Below are positions 1-8,560 of a stretch of 64,000 nucleotides of DNA, in pieces. Each line of letters opens with the position of its first letter. Position 1 is the stretch's first letter. The position numbers and the translations under genes are program-made. Origin of the DNA: Chlorobaculum parvum NCIB 8327 (GTDB taxonomy: Bacteria; Bacteroidota; Chlorobiia; Chlorobiales; Chlorobiaceae); the NCBI RefSeq assembly GCF_000020505.1, contig NC_011027.1:1162001-1226000 (forward strand), in the 5' to 3' direction. The notes beneath the pieces are model-generated. The model ran no database searches and had not been told where the DNA came from. It saw nothing but the letters and a program-made list of their open reading frames with translations.

Positions 1-7
1 GATACGC

Positions 8-580
8 ATGTCAAATGATCTACCAAGCTTAGAGCGCGCTTCTTTCATAGTTCAAGTGCTGATGCACGAAGAAAAGAGAATAATAACGGGAAATGTTAAT
101 CTTTCTGATTTACCTCAAGTTATTTCAGCTGCTAAGTCAGTCCCTGAAATTTCTGATGCTTGTGAGCGATTGATTGAGTTGGCCACTCGACTCTATGAAA
201 ATACCGATGACTACGAGGAGCTTAAACAATATATAGCTCTTAAGGACTTCGTTGAGGCGGCGCCTAATGCAATTGAAGACGACAAAATTCAGGTGGTTAG
301 AACACGTCTTATAGAGGAAGGATACGACATCTTTTATTTTGATATTAGCCGAGCTGATGACGAAAATGAACTGGATGAACTTGACAATACAGCAGCTGCT
401 TTTGAACTGACTTTTGATGTGTCTTTGGACAGCATTCATGAGCGAATTGAAGAGGCCAAAGAGGAATTACTAACACGCATTGAGGAACCTCCTAACGACT
501 GGCTTGACGATGAACCAAGGCAAACGCGAGACGCTGATGACACCGAAATAGTAGAGATGTTCGGATGCTTGTCGGAATGA
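8..580 (+). CDS. Hypothetical acidic protein
   Basis: A 190-residue protein that I do not recognise. It is strongly acidic, with Glu/Asp-rich stretches through the C-terminal half and no signal peptide or membrane segment. The DNA is AT-richer than the genes to its right, which suggests an accessory or transferred origin. It ends 8 bp before the TTG start of the TIR-like gene, so the two are probably co-transcribed and translationally coupled. By position it could be a partner or antidote of the TIR-like protein, but nothing in its sequence shows this. The window starts 7 bp upstream, so earlier operon members cannot be seen. Confidence 0.6.
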   Translation: MSNDLPSLERASFIVQVLMHEEKRIITGNVNLSDLPQVISAAKSVPEISDACERLIELATRLYENTDDYEELKQYIALKDFVEAAPNAIEDDKIQVVRTRLIEEGYDIFYFDISRADDENELDELDNTAAAFELTFDVSLDSIHERIEEAKEELLTRIEEPPNDWLDDEPRQTRDADDTEIVEMFGCLSE

Positions 581-587
581 GATACTG

Positions 588-1074
588 TTGAATAAAATTT
601 TCCTCGCCTCATCATCCGAAATGCGCGAAGATCGCGACGCCTTCGACCTTTATTTCCGGCAACAAAACGACCGGTTGCGAAAAGTGGGCCTCTATCTGGA
701 AATTGTCCGCTGGGAGAACTTCCTCGACGCGATGTCCAGCACCCGGATGCAGAACGAATACAACGAAGCAATCCGCAATTGCGACCTCTTCGTCAGCCTC
801 TTCAAAACCAAAACCGGCAAATACACCGAAGAAGAGTTCGACGTCGCTCACCAAACCTTCAAAGACACCGGCAAACCGCTGATCTACACCTGGTTCAAAG
901 ACGCTTACGTTTCCAACCAGCTCACTCAATATTGACGATCTGATCTCTCTGACAAGTTTCCAGAAAAAGCTCGGCGACCTCGGCCACTACCACACCGAGT
1001 ACAAATCCATCGAAGACCTGCAAAAGCAATTCCGCGACCAGCTCGACAAACTCCGTGACGAAGGGAAGCTTTGA
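588..1074 (+). pseudogene. Frameshifted TIR-like domain protein
   Basis: Starts at TTG (588) with MNKIFLASSSEMREDR and reads as a TIR-like/DUF4062-like nucleotide-hydrolase fold: CDLFVSLF, then TEEEFDVAHQ, then GKPLIYTWF. The frame stops at 933-935. From about 928 the +1 frame continues the same protein (NIDDLISL, GHYHTEYKSIEDL) to a TGA at 1072-1074. A single indel near 915-930 therefore splits a domain of about 160 residues. Longer relatives carry an effector or NTPase region after this domain, but here the protein ends at the domain, so it was a stand-alone or already truncated form. Its likely role was abortive defence against phage, inferred from the family. A sequencing error could mimic the frameshift. 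Confidence 0.7.
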
Positions 1075-1094
1075 CAACAGAACAGAAGATGTAC

Positions 1095-1130
1095 TGGATT
1101 GCCACGTCGCCGTGCTTTTCGCAATGACAA
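1095..1130. repeat. Dispersed 'ATTGCC...GCAATGAC' repeat copy
   Basis: The sequence GGATTGCCACGTCGC, a short spacer, then CGCAATGACA forms an imperfect palindrome that closely resembles a dispersed repeat I know from many bacterial genomes. It lies just after the TIR-like pseudogene. The rest of 1075-1399 holds no convincing gene. It contains an AT-rich stretch near 1190-1225 and a small hairpin (AGTTCC/GGGAACT, about 1227-1242), and probably carries the promoter of the DUF2156 gene. Confidence 0.45.
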
Positions 1131-1399
1131 AGATGTATCAGCATAGGGGGATGGCACATTCTTGATACCCACAGTTATTTCAATATCCATAACTTTACAT
1201 AATTTATATTATACAACAATAACAAGTTCCAGCGGGAACTGGCTGATGGAACATGATCATGAGAGTTGTTCATAGCCTATCAAAACATCATCCATGGTTT
1301 GTGAAACTTCACTGTGGAGTCCTAAGTTGTGCAATATAGAATCTGATTTGTGGAACTCGCTTCCAATAGATTTTCGATAGTAATTCTTATGCAGTAAAC

Positions 1400-2329
1400 A
1401 TGGGTATGTCACTTCCTTCGAGCTGGCTCAGTATTGATGGCTCCGAACCACAGTACCATGAAGTTAAACTTCCCATATCCCGTCATACATGGCTTCCGTT
1501 TGCGGACGTCCCGCACTCTTACGATCATGTTGCCCTTTATAACGACCTGAAAAACGCATACCCCGAGGGTTTTGTCATCCGTGGGTGTCCTCCTGAGATC
1601 AGCCAACTCTTTCATGCATTGCGGCACGACACCTGCCGCACAGGAGTCGATGCCGTCATCGACCTGTCCGACCGTTCCCACTTCGATGGGAAAAAGGTTC
1701 TGGCTGCACTCAAGCGCGGATGGCGTCACGGATCGGTTGAAGAGATTCCTCTGAACAAAGATCACGCCGATCGGCTTCAGCTTCTCATATCCGAATCATC
1801 GCATGCCGGAAAACCGCCATTGAAACATCTGTTCCGGAACGATCCTCTGAATGCCTCCAGATGCTTTGTTTTTCGCTCATTTTCCGGGCACTGGCTGGCC
1901 TGCCTGACGCTGACCAGACAGACAGAAAATGCTTACCGTACTGAATTGATGATTCGCAACCGACATGCTCCTGGAGACATCATGGAGTGTCTGATTGCCG
2001 ATGCGGCAGAAATACTTCGATCAGAAGGCGCAGCCGAATTAAGTCTGGGCGAAGTGCCGTTTATGCTTCATGAAGACGATAACAGGCCGTTAAGCATCAT
2101 AGAACGATTGCTGTTTTCCGCAGCACCTTTGTTCAGGCACGCCTATGATTACCACGGGCTGTACCATTTCAAGAACAAGTTCCGTCCAGTCTGGCGCACC
2201 ATGCGGCTCTGCGCTGGACCCGGCGTCTGGTTGTCGCCATCTCTCCTCGTTGAACTTGCTCATTCGATGGGGTTTATCGATTTACTGACTGACCGGACAC
2301 TTTTTCACTGGCTTGAACCCTCCAGTTAA
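1400..2329 (+). CDS. DUF2156 / MprF C-terminal-like acyltransferase-fold protein
   Basis: 309 residues matching the cytosolic C-terminal domain of phosphatidylglycerol lysyltransferase (DUF2156, tandem GNAT fold). The best signature is the C-terminal YHGLYHFKNKFRPVW segment (about residues 253-267), typical of the family, together with a central ELMIRNRHAPGD strand-loop. No membrane segments are present, so this is the soluble form and not full MprF. Family members transfer aminoacyl or acyl groups to lipids or small molecules, and the substrate here is unknown. ATG at 1400 was chosen. ATG at 1406 would also work. Confidence 0.75.
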   Translation: MGMSLPSSWLSIDGSEPQYHEVKLPISRHTWLPFADVPHSYDHVALYNDLKNAYPEGFVIRGCPPEISQLFHALRHDTCRTGVDAVIDLSDRSHFDGKKVLAALKRGWRHGSVEEIPLNKDHADRLQLLISESSHAGKPPLKHLFRNDPLNASRCFVFRSFSGHWLACLTLTRQTENAYRTELMIRNRHAPGDIMECLIADAAEILRSEGAAELSLGEVPFMLHEDDNRPLSIIERLLFSAAPLFRHAYDYHGLYHFKNKFRPVWRTMRLCAGPGVWLSPSLLVELAHSMGFIDLLTDRTLFHWLEPSS

Positions 2330-2512
2330 TTTCAACCAATCTCCAAGCTTCGGCATATCTCATCCCGCATAAATTCTTCAACAGATATTCTCTTCTCATT
2401 TTAGTTGCGTCACGAATATCGCTACACGATTGTTAACTCTTTATAAATAAAAAAGTTATCCGTATAATTGACTTGACATAGTTCTTCTATCAGCAACCAA
2501 ACCCAGGCGCTT

Positions 2513-4123
2513 ATGAAACTCTCGCTGATAGGCCGGTTTGTGCCGGTTATGATTACTTCCCTTCTCTTCAGCACGCCGCTTCCAGCTGTTGAGTTCCATC
2601 AGCATCTCGATTCTCTGTCGCTTTCCACGGCAGACCACACCAAATTCAAGCAGTTGCAGAAGGACTTTAAAAGCGGTCCCGAAGTGACCAAAGCGTGCCT
2701 TGAGTGCCATACTGAGGCCGCAAAGCAGGTGCACCGCACCAAGCACTGGACGTGGGAGGTGCCGATGAAGGATGGCAAGATGCTCGGAAAGCGTCATGTA
2801 GTCAACAACTTCTGCATCTCTGTCGAGGGCAACGAGCCTCGCTGCACCTCCTGCCACGTCGGCTACGGTTGGAAGGACAACAGCTTCGATTTCGCCAGCC
2901 AGGAGCAGGTCGACTGCCTGGTCTGCCACGACGGTACGGCAACCTACAAAAAACTGCCGCCCGGTGCTGGCCATCCGGCTTATAAGGAGACCAAGGTCGA
3001 AGGCAAGGTCTGGCCGAAGGTTGATCTTGCTTATGTTGCGCAGCACATCCAGAACCCCGATCGCCACAACTGCGGACAGTGCCATTTCGAAGGCGGCGGT
3101 GCGGATGCGGTCAAGCACGGCGACTTGGACAATTCGATGGTGCACCCGTCCGAGTCACTCGACGTGCACATGGCTTCCGGCAAAGATCAGCTCAACATGA
3201 CCTGCATCGACTGCCACAAGACCACCGGCCACCAGGTGCCGGGCAGCCGCTACACGCCTCATGCAAGCGACGCGCACGGTTTCGACTATCCCCTGCCGGA
3301 CGACTTCCCCGCCACGTGCAGTTCGTGCCACGGTCTGGAGCCGCACAAGAAAAACAAAAAGCTGAACGACCACATCGCGCGCGTCGCCTGCCAGACCTGC
3401 CATATTCCGTATATCGCCAAGGAGCGGGCTACCAAGATGTGGTGGGACTGGTCGAAGGCAGGAATAAAAGACAAGGAGGGCAAAGAAATCACCAAAAAGG
3501 ATTCGACGGGAATGCCCTCATACGTCACCAAAAAGGGTGAATTCAAATGGGCTAAAAACGTCGCACCCGAGTATCGCTGGTTCAACGGCAACATGAACCA
3601 GATAACCTTCATGAACACCATCGACGACAAAAAGGTCGTCCAAATCAACCACCCGGACGGCAGTTGCGCGGACAGCAGGTCGAGAATCTGGCCCTTCAAA
3701 GTACATCGTGGCAAACAGCCATACGACGCCGAGCTGAAGCGATTTGTCAAACCGAAACTCTTCGGCCCAAAAGGCTCGGGAGCCTACTGGTCGGACTTCG
3801 ACTGGGGCAAGTCCATCGAGGTTGGCATGAAGAATGCCGGGATGGACTACAGCGGCAAATACGGCTTTGTTGAGACCGAAATGTACTGGCCGATCAACCA
3901 CATGGTTGCCCCCAAAGAGGATGCGCTCGCCTGTGCGGAATGTCACGCCCGACACGGCCGTCTCGATCAGCTCTGCGGAATCTATATGCCTGGACGCGAC
4001 GCCAATCCCGTTGTGGAGATTATAGGTCTCATCGTTATTGTGGGATCGGTTGTCGGCGTTTCAGTGCATAGCGTCATGCGGTATATCAGCAACCGGAATA
4101 TCGGAAAAGGAGGACACGAATGA
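2513..4123 (+). CDS. Octaheme c-type cytochrome, tetrathionate reductase (OTR) family
   Basis: A 536-residue exported multiheme cytochrome. It has an N-terminal signal peptide (about residues 1-25) and eight CXXCH haem sites, at about residues 62, 111, 135, 187, 231, 269, 293 and 474. The long gap before the last site and the overall size match the octaheme tetrathionate reductase family described from Shewanella, whose members also reduce nitrite and hydroxylamine in vitro. A hydrophobic helix near residues 497-520 (VVEIIGLIVIVGSVVGVSV) would anchor it to the membrane on the periplasmic side. It overlaps the next gene, a cytochrome b, by 4 bp, so the pair probably forms a quinone-linked redox complex. 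The substrate and direction of electron flow are unknown. Confidence 0.9.
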   Translation: MKLSLIGRFVPVMITSLLFSTPLPAVEFHQHLDSLSLSTADHTKFKQLQKDFKSGPEVTKACLECHTEAAKQVHRTKHWTWEVPMKDGKMLGKRHVVNNFCISVEGNEPRCTSCHVGYGWKDNSFDFASQEQVDCLVCHDGTATYKKLPPGAGHPAYKETKVEGKVWPKVDLAYVAQHIQNPDRHNCGQCHFEGGGADAVKHGDLDNSMVHPSESLDVHMASGKDQLNMTCIDCHKTTGHQVPGSRYTPHASDAHGFDYPLPDDFPATCSSCHGLEPHKKNKKLNDHIARVACQTCHIPYIAKERATKMWWDWSKAGIKDKEGKEITKKDSTGMPSYVTKKGEFKWAKNVAPEYRWFNGNMNQITFMNTIDDKKVVQINHPDGSCADSRSRIWPFKVHRGKQPYDAELKRFVKPKLFGPKGSGAYWSDFDWGKSIEVGMKNAGMDYSGKYGFVETEMYWPINHMVAPKEDALACAECHARHGRLDQLCGIYMPGRDANPVVEIIGLIVIVGSVVGVSVHSVMRYISNRNIGKGGHE

Positions 4124-4725
4124 GAAGGGTCTATCTCTACGCACGCTTCCAACGCTTCTGGCACTGGATGCAGGCCATCATCATCCTCGGACTCCTGTTT
4201 ACCGGTCTGGAGGTGCATGGCCTGTTCCTCGGGATCGATTACGAATTGGCCTGCAAGCTGCACAACGCTCTGGCGTTCGGTCTGCTTGGTTTCATTTTCC
4301 TCGCCTTCTTCTGGTATATCACCACTGGTGACTTCCGTCAGTACCTTACCGAAGGCAACCTGCTCGAAAAGATCATGATGCAGGTGCGCTACTACATGAT
4401 CGGGATTTTCAAGAACGAGCCCCACCCGTTCAAGAAAAACGAGATTTCGCGTCTCAACCCGTTGCAGCGCATCACCTACCTGCTGCTGACGCTCATCGGT
4501 TTACCGATGCAGATCATCGTCGGGTTTGTCTACTACTACTTCAATGAACTGGTCGCCATGGGTATGCCTGCGAACTGGCTCGGCCCCATCGCCTGGCTGC
4601 ACACGCTTCTGGCTTACCTGCTGATCGGGTTCGTGGTGATGCACATTTACATGACCACCACCGGCCACACGCTGACCTCTAACATCAAGGCCATGGTCAC
4701 CGGCTGGGAAGAGGTTGAAGAGTAG
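4120..4725 (+). CDS. Thiosulfate reductase-type cytochrome b subunit
   Basis: A 201-residue integral membrane protein of the dihaem cytochrome b561 / formate dehydrogenase gamma-like family. Four hydrophobic helices are visible (about residues 12-32, 45-68, 115-140 and 155-180). Candidate haem-ligand histidines occur in RFWHWMQA, ACKLHNAL, AWLHTLLAY and VVMHIYM. It would pass electrons between quinol and the octaheme cytochrome encoded just upstream. The overlapping ATGA (4120-4123) indicates translational coupling. A strong intrinsic terminator follows 25 bp downstream, so this two-gene unit is complete. Confidence 0.88.
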   Translation: MRRVYLYARFQRFWHWMQAIIILGLLFTGLEVHGLFLGIDYELACKLHNALAFGLLGFIFLAFFWYITTGDFRQYLTEGNLLEKIMMQVRYYMIGIFKNEPHPFKKNEISRLNPLQRITYLLLTLIGLPMQIIVGFVYYYFNELVAMGMPANWLGPIAWLHTLLAYLLIGFVVMHIYMTTTGHTLTSNIKAMVTGWEEVEE

Positions 4726-4749
4726 TTGACAGTTGATAATGAACTAATG

Positions 4750-4790
4750 AAAAAAGCTGCCCTGATTTTTTTCTGGGGCAGCTTTTTTTT
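4750..4790 (+). terminator. Intrinsic terminator of the octaheme cytochrome operon
   Basis: An 11-bp stem (AAAAGCTGCCC paired with GGGGCAGCTTTT) followed by eight T residues. It lies 25 bp after the cytochrome b stop. The A-run on the left arm would also let it work on the minus strand. Confidence 0.85.
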
Positions 4791-4828
4791 GTGACTGGCC
4801 GATCTGATAAACCGTGAGGCTCTTGCTG

Positions 4829-4998
4829 TAGGGGCAACCCTTGCAGTTGCCCTTTTACAGGTAAATCTGAATCTCAATAGAAAAAACAGGGCGAGCACAC
4901 AGGTTCGCCCCTAAGAAATTGGCCGATTTCTGCCCGTCCAATAGCTATACTCCTCCCATTTTTCATTATCCATTCTCAACTGTCACTTCCCATTCTCC
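4829..4998. repeat. Cluster of dispersed short repeats
   Basis: Three motifs lie together. 4829-4852 reads GTAGGGGCAACCCTTGCAG, an inverted-repeat type with GGGGCAAC/GTTGCCC arms. 4887-4913 is CAGGGCGAGCACACAGGTT followed by CGCCCCTA. 4964-4998 is a CATTATCCATTCTC-type repeat that runs into the end of the PPK2 gene. The second and third types recur around 47.3-47.7 kb. These are non-coding dispersed elements. No transposase is present. Confidence 0.55.
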
Positions 4999-5867
4999 GG
5001 ATTTTCGAGACGCTTGCGGATATCGAGCAGCTCCTTGTGCCGTTCGGGACTGGTTTCGGGATAGGTTAGCTTCAAGCCTTCGAGCGTTTCGAGCACAATG
5101 CTGGAAACGAACAAACGGGCGTTCTTTTTGTCATCAGCAGGAATGATGTACCAGGGCGCATCTTTGGTGCTGGTGCCCTCGATGCAGGCTTCGTAGGCCT
5201 CCATGTACTGATCCCAGAACTTCCGTTCTTCGAGATCGGCCACGCTGAACTTCCAGTTCTTCTCGGGATTATCGATCCGTTCAAGAAAACGCAGGCGCTG
5301 CTCCTCTTTCGACAAGTGCAGATAGAATTTGAGGATACGGGTGCCGTTCAAATGCAGATGTTGCTCCTGATTGACAATCGATCGATAGCGATGTTCCCAA
5401 ACCTTGCCATGGTTGGTCAGTTCATCAGGGATGTTCTGGCTTTTGAGAATTTCGGGATGCACCCGCACGATCAGCACCTCTTCGTAATAGGAGCGGTTAA
5501 AAATGCCGATGCGTCCACGTTCGGGAAGCCCGCAATTGGTGCGCCAGAGAAAATCGTGTTCAAGCTCCATGATCGACGGATGCTTGAAGCTGTGCACCTG
5601 GCACCCCTGTGGATTCACGCCCGACATCACATGCTTGATGACGCTATCCTTACCCGCTGCGTCCATAGCCTGAAAAATCAGCAGCAAGGCGTAGCGATTG
5701 TCGGCGTAGAGAATGTTCTGAATGCCGCTCAACTGATCGACGTGATCGGCAAGCATCTCCTTGTACTCATCTTTCGAGTCATAGACCGGCTTGATGCGGG
5801 TCGGGCGTTTGTCGAGACGGAGTTTCCCGCTTCCGTCATATCTGAACTGCTTGAGATCGAACTTCAT
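4983..5867 (-). CDS. ppk2: Polyphosphate kinase 2 (PPK2) family phosphotransferase
   Basis: 294 residues, the usual length of a single-domain PPK2. The Walker A segment [14 protein letters not shown] lies near residues 64-77 and is followed by the family's [13 protein letters not shown]. The Walker B/lid region is [14 protein letters not shown] (about 120-133). The enzyme transfers phosphate between polyphosphate and nucleotides in the cytoplasm. The subclass (ADP- or AMP-phosphorylating) cannot be fixed from motifs alone. The gene is monocistronic and convergent with the octaheme cytochrome operon. The last codons (RLENPENGK) lie inside a dispersed repeat, so the C-terminus may have been replaced by repeat-derived sequence. 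Confidence 0.9.
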   Translation of the reverse strand: MKFDLKQFRYDGSGKLRLDKRPTRIKPVYDSKDEYKEMLADHVDQLSGIQNILYADNRYALLLIFQAMDAAGKDSVIKHVMSGVNPQGCQVHSFKHPSIMELEHDFLWRTNCGLPERGRIGIFNRSYYEEVLIVRVHPEILKSQNIPDELTNHGKVWEHRYRSIVNQEQHLHLNGTRILKFYLHLSKEEQRLRFLERIDNPEKNWKFSVADLEERKFWDQYMEAYEACIEGTSTKDAPWYIIPADDKKNARLFVSSIVLETLEGLKLTYPETSPERHKELLDIRKRLENPENGK

Positions 5868-6144
5868 GGGTGCTGCTCCTGTAACCAGTTGACGAAAACT
5901 GCAAAATCAGCTTGTAAAGCTTGTTGTATCATCAGTTAGCTTTCTTCCAAGTTCGCAAAAAACAGAATTGAATCATATCTTTTTATAAGAGGCGAACAAA
6001 ATTTGCCTGTTCATGAAAAAAGCCCATCAGGAACCGTTTAAATGCTTGATTGGGTTGATCTTAATTATAGAAGATCAGGAATTACGGCAACCATGATGCC
6101 CGAGCTCGAAGCCGCTCAGGTGTCGAAACATAAAAACAACCACT

Positions 6145-7032
6145 ATGCATTACGTTATTACCGGTTCACTGGGCCACATTGGCAAACCGCTGGTCACGCA
6201 ACTCTGCAAAGAGGGGCATTCGGTAACCGTCATCAGCAGCCATGTTGAAACAACAAAACAGATTGAAGCGCTCGGTGCTAAAGCGGCTATCGGCACTGTC
6301 GAAGATGTCCAGTTCCTGACCGAAACGTTCCGGGGAGCGGATGCGGTGTTCACCATGATTCCTCCGCAGTACGAAGGCAATGACTGGAAAGCCTGGATCG
6401 TCTCGATTGGCAACAATTACATCAGCGCAATCAAAGCCTCTGGCGTGAAACAGGTCGTCAACCTCAGCAGCATCGGTGCGCACCTGGTTGACAAATGCGG
6501 TCCGGTCAGCGCTCTCGCGAAAGTCGAGCTTGCGATGGATGCCATGAGCGGGGTAAATGTACGGCACCTTCGTCCAGGCTACTTTTACACCAACTTCCTG
6601 GACAGCGTTCAGGAGATCAAGCAGAAAGGCGTCATGAGCGGCAACTACGGCCCTGACGTCAAGATGGTGCTGGTCCACCCTGCCGATATCGCCGAGCACG
6701 CCGCCAAAGCGCTAAAGGATAAATACCACATCGGCAGAGGCTTCAGCTACATCGCCAGCGACGAAAAAACTCCAGCCGAAATTGTCGAACTGATCGGCAA
6801 GGCGATGAACAAGCCCGATCTCGCCTGGGTCGAGCGCACCGACAGTGAAGAGCTTGACGAAATGCTGGCAGTCGGGGTTCCCGAAGAGACGGCAAAGAAC
6901 TACGTCGAAATGGGTGCTGCCCTGCGCCTTGGCCACATGAGCGCCGACTATTTCCGTAACCGCCCGGTCATGGCCGGATGGAGAACGTTCGAATCATTCC
7001 TTCCCGAGCTTGTAGCTGCCGCTAAAGGATGA
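6145..7032 (+). CDS. NmrA-like NAD(P)-binding Rossmann protein
   Basis: A 295-residue atypical short-chain dehydrogenase of the NmrA/SDR_a family. The nucleotide-binding motif is VITGSLGHIGKPLV (residues 4-17), and NLSSIGAH occurs near residues 110-117. The canonical YxxxK is not obvious (SALAKVELAM in its place), as is common in NmrA-type sensors and quinone reductases of the QOR2 kind. Its function could be redox sensing or reduction of a small quinone-like substrate. It is a single gene with its own terminator. I see nothing that ties it to its neighbours. Confidence 0.8.
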   Translation: MHYVITGSLGHIGKPLVTQLCKEGHSVTVISSHVETTKQIEALGAKAAIGTVEDVQFLTETFRGADAVFTMIPPQYEGNDWKAWIVSIGNNYISAIKASGVKQVVNLSSIGAHLVDKCGPVSALAKVELAMDAMSGVNVRHLRPGYFYTNFLDSVQEIKQKGVMSGNYGPDVKMVLVHPADIAEHAAKALKDKYHIGRGFSYIASDEKTPAEIVELIGKAMNKPDLAWVERTDSEELDEMLAVGVPEETAKNYVEMGAALRLGHMSADYFRNRPVMAGWRTFESFLPELVAAAKG

Positions 7033-7044
7033 TGAATCTGCTTG

Positions 7045-7081
7045 AAGGGCTGTGCTGAAAGGCACGGCCCTTTTGCTTTTT
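7045..7081 (+). terminator. Terminator after the NmrA-like gene
   Basis: The stem AAGGGCTGTGC / GCACGGCCCTT with a short AGGA-type loop is followed by TTTTGCTTTTT. It begins 13 bp after the stop codon. Confidence 0.8.
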
Positions 7082-7234
7082 CACCAGCCAGCAATCAACC
7101 CTGAAATAACGGCATCACCTGCTCATTCACCCCTGCGCGGGACTCCCTCTCTCAAACGTCTACAACCGAGCTGTCTGCAGACAATCACCTGACGTTCCCA
7201 AAACACGAGGTTTATACGGATGCCTCGGCAATGC

Positions 7235-7260
7235 GAAAACCCGGCGATTGCCGGGTTTTC
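7235..7260 (-). terminator. Bidirectional terminator hairpin
   Basis: A perfect 11-bp inverted repeat, GAAAACCCGGC / GCCGGGTTTTC, with a 4-nt loop (GATT). On the minus strand it sits about 50 bp after the end of the small 75-residue protein gene, for which it is the probable terminator. The symmetric A/T ends allow use in either direction. Confidence 0.7.
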
Positions 7261-7308
7261 ATAAAGTTCTGATCATGCAGAGAAATCTTGAGGACACTCC
7301 CCTTCAGC

Positions 7309-7536
7309 TCAATCGTTCGAAGAGAATGGATCATGCAATTTATCTTCCAGACTGACATGCTCGGGAGCCATGCCAGACTGTGCCACGGCGGCACGACGCT
7401 CTTTCATCATGGTATTGGCGAAAAACATACCAGCCCCGGCAACAAGCAGTCCCGACACTCCACAGGAAACAACGGCAACTCCAAGTGGAGGAAACATGAG
7501 CGCTCCTCCGGTAACAGCAGCAGCTTCTTTAAGCAT
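7309..7536 (-). CDS. Small glycine-rich membrane protein, unknown function
   Basis: 75 residues starting MLKEAAAVTGG. The ATG at 7536 is preceded by a GGGAG ribosome-binding site 6 nt upstream, which favours it over in-frame starts further out. One long hydrophobic, Gly/Ala/Val-rich segment (about residues 9-41) is followed by a basic patch (MMKERR) and an acidic C-terminus, giving a single-pass or hairpin membrane protein. I do not recognise the family. It loosely resembles small Gly-rich membrane proteins of organelle-like structures, but no chlorosome family signature is visible. It is monocistronic with its own terminator. Confidence 0.55.
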   Translation of the reverse strand: MLKEAAAVTGGALMFPPLGVAVVSCGVSGLLVAGAGMFFANTMMKERRAAVAQSGMAPEHVSLEDKLHDPFSSND

Positions 7537-7798
7537 AGTAACTCCCGTTTGTTGTGGATAACAATCTTCGGATAACAATAATTTTTAATATACAATCATT
7601 TCCCGATTATGCAGAATTCATCCCATCGCGAAGGTTACGCTTAAGCAACCAATCACTTTACCCTCTTCCCCATCCGCCTTTTTGAGCACATCATCAAGCA
7701 AAGAAAAAGGTCAGGAAAAGCTCAAATCACGGCAAACCTGTATTTTGGAACTATGCATTGCAACCATGTTCTGACAATAATCGAGAACTGATCAACCG

Positions 7799-8491
7799 AT
7801 GAAAAAGATCAACCCGACAGCATATCAGCGAATTGTCTTCTTTACCGGTGCAGGCATGTCCGCCGAAAGCGGCATTCCCACCTATCGGGGCAAAGGAGGC
7901 TTCTGGAGCCAGTGCGACTATGAGGAGTATGCCTGCCAGGAAGCCTTCGAGCGCCAGCCCGAAAAGGTGTTGCATTTTCACGAACTGCGGCGTCAGGCGG
8001 TGCTCGATTGCGAGCCGCACGAGGGGCACCGGGTGATCTCCGGAATGCCGGAGACTTTCGTGATTACACAGAATATCGACGGTATGCACCAGCGCGCGGG
8101 CTCGAAAAAGGTCATCGAACTGCACGGAAGCCTGTGGCAATTGCGATGCGAGGAGTGTGAAACGATGAAAGAAGATTTCGGGCGAGAGTACGAAACGTTA
8201 CGATGCGACTGCGGCTGCTGGCTCCGACCCGCAATCACCTGGTTCGGCGACAGGCTCGATGAAGTCGTGATGCAGCAAGCCTCGGAAATCATCGCATCGT
8301 GCGATCTGTTCATCAGCATCGGCACCTCGGGAACCGTGTGGCCAGCTGCAGGATTTCCCGAACTTGCCCGGCAATCCGGAGCCTATTGCATTGAAATCAA
8401 CCCCGAGCCATCGGGCGCAACCAGTTACCACCAAACCATTCGGGGCAAAGCCGGACGCGTGCTGCCAGAGCTGTTTGCGCGGGAAACATAA
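7799..8491 (+). CDS. cobB: Sir2-family NAD-dependent protein deacylase
   Basis: 230 residues, a class III-type bacterial sirtuin. The NAD-binding GAGMSAESGIPTYR (about 17-30), TQNIDGMHQRAG (about 89-100) and the catalytic His in IELHGS are all present, as are GTSGTVWPA and INPEPS of the Rossmann fold. The zinc ribbon has cysteines in CEEC and CDCGC. The enzyme removes acetyl or acyl groups from lysines using NAD+ in the cytoplasm. It stands alone and converges on the DsrE-like gene with a shared terminator between them. Confidence 0.92.
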   Translation: MKKINPTAYQRIVFFTGAGMSAESGIPTYRGKGGFWSQCDYEEYACQEAFERQPEKVLHFHELRRQAVLDCEPHEGHRVISGMPETFVITQNIDGMHQRAGSKKVIELHGSLWQLRCEECETMKEDFGREYETLRCDCGCWLRPAITWFGDRLDEVVMQQASEIIASCDLFISIGTSGTVWPAAGFPELARQSGAYCIEINPEPSGATSYHQTIRGKAGRVLPELFARET

Positions 8492-8546
8492 AGGGCGCGT
8501 TTTCTGACCGGCAGCAAAGCCTATCACGAAAAAGCGCCCTGAAAAA
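8492..8546. terminator. Shared bidirectional terminator
   Basis: The arms AGGGCGCGTTTTC (8492-8504) and GAAAAAGCGCCCT (8528-8540) pair across a 23-nt loop. They are followed on the plus strand by an A-run and AATT, and on the minus strand by TTTATG. It sits between the convergent cobB and DsrE-like genes. Confidence 0.5.
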
Positions 8547-8560
8547 ATTATCCGAGAGGA

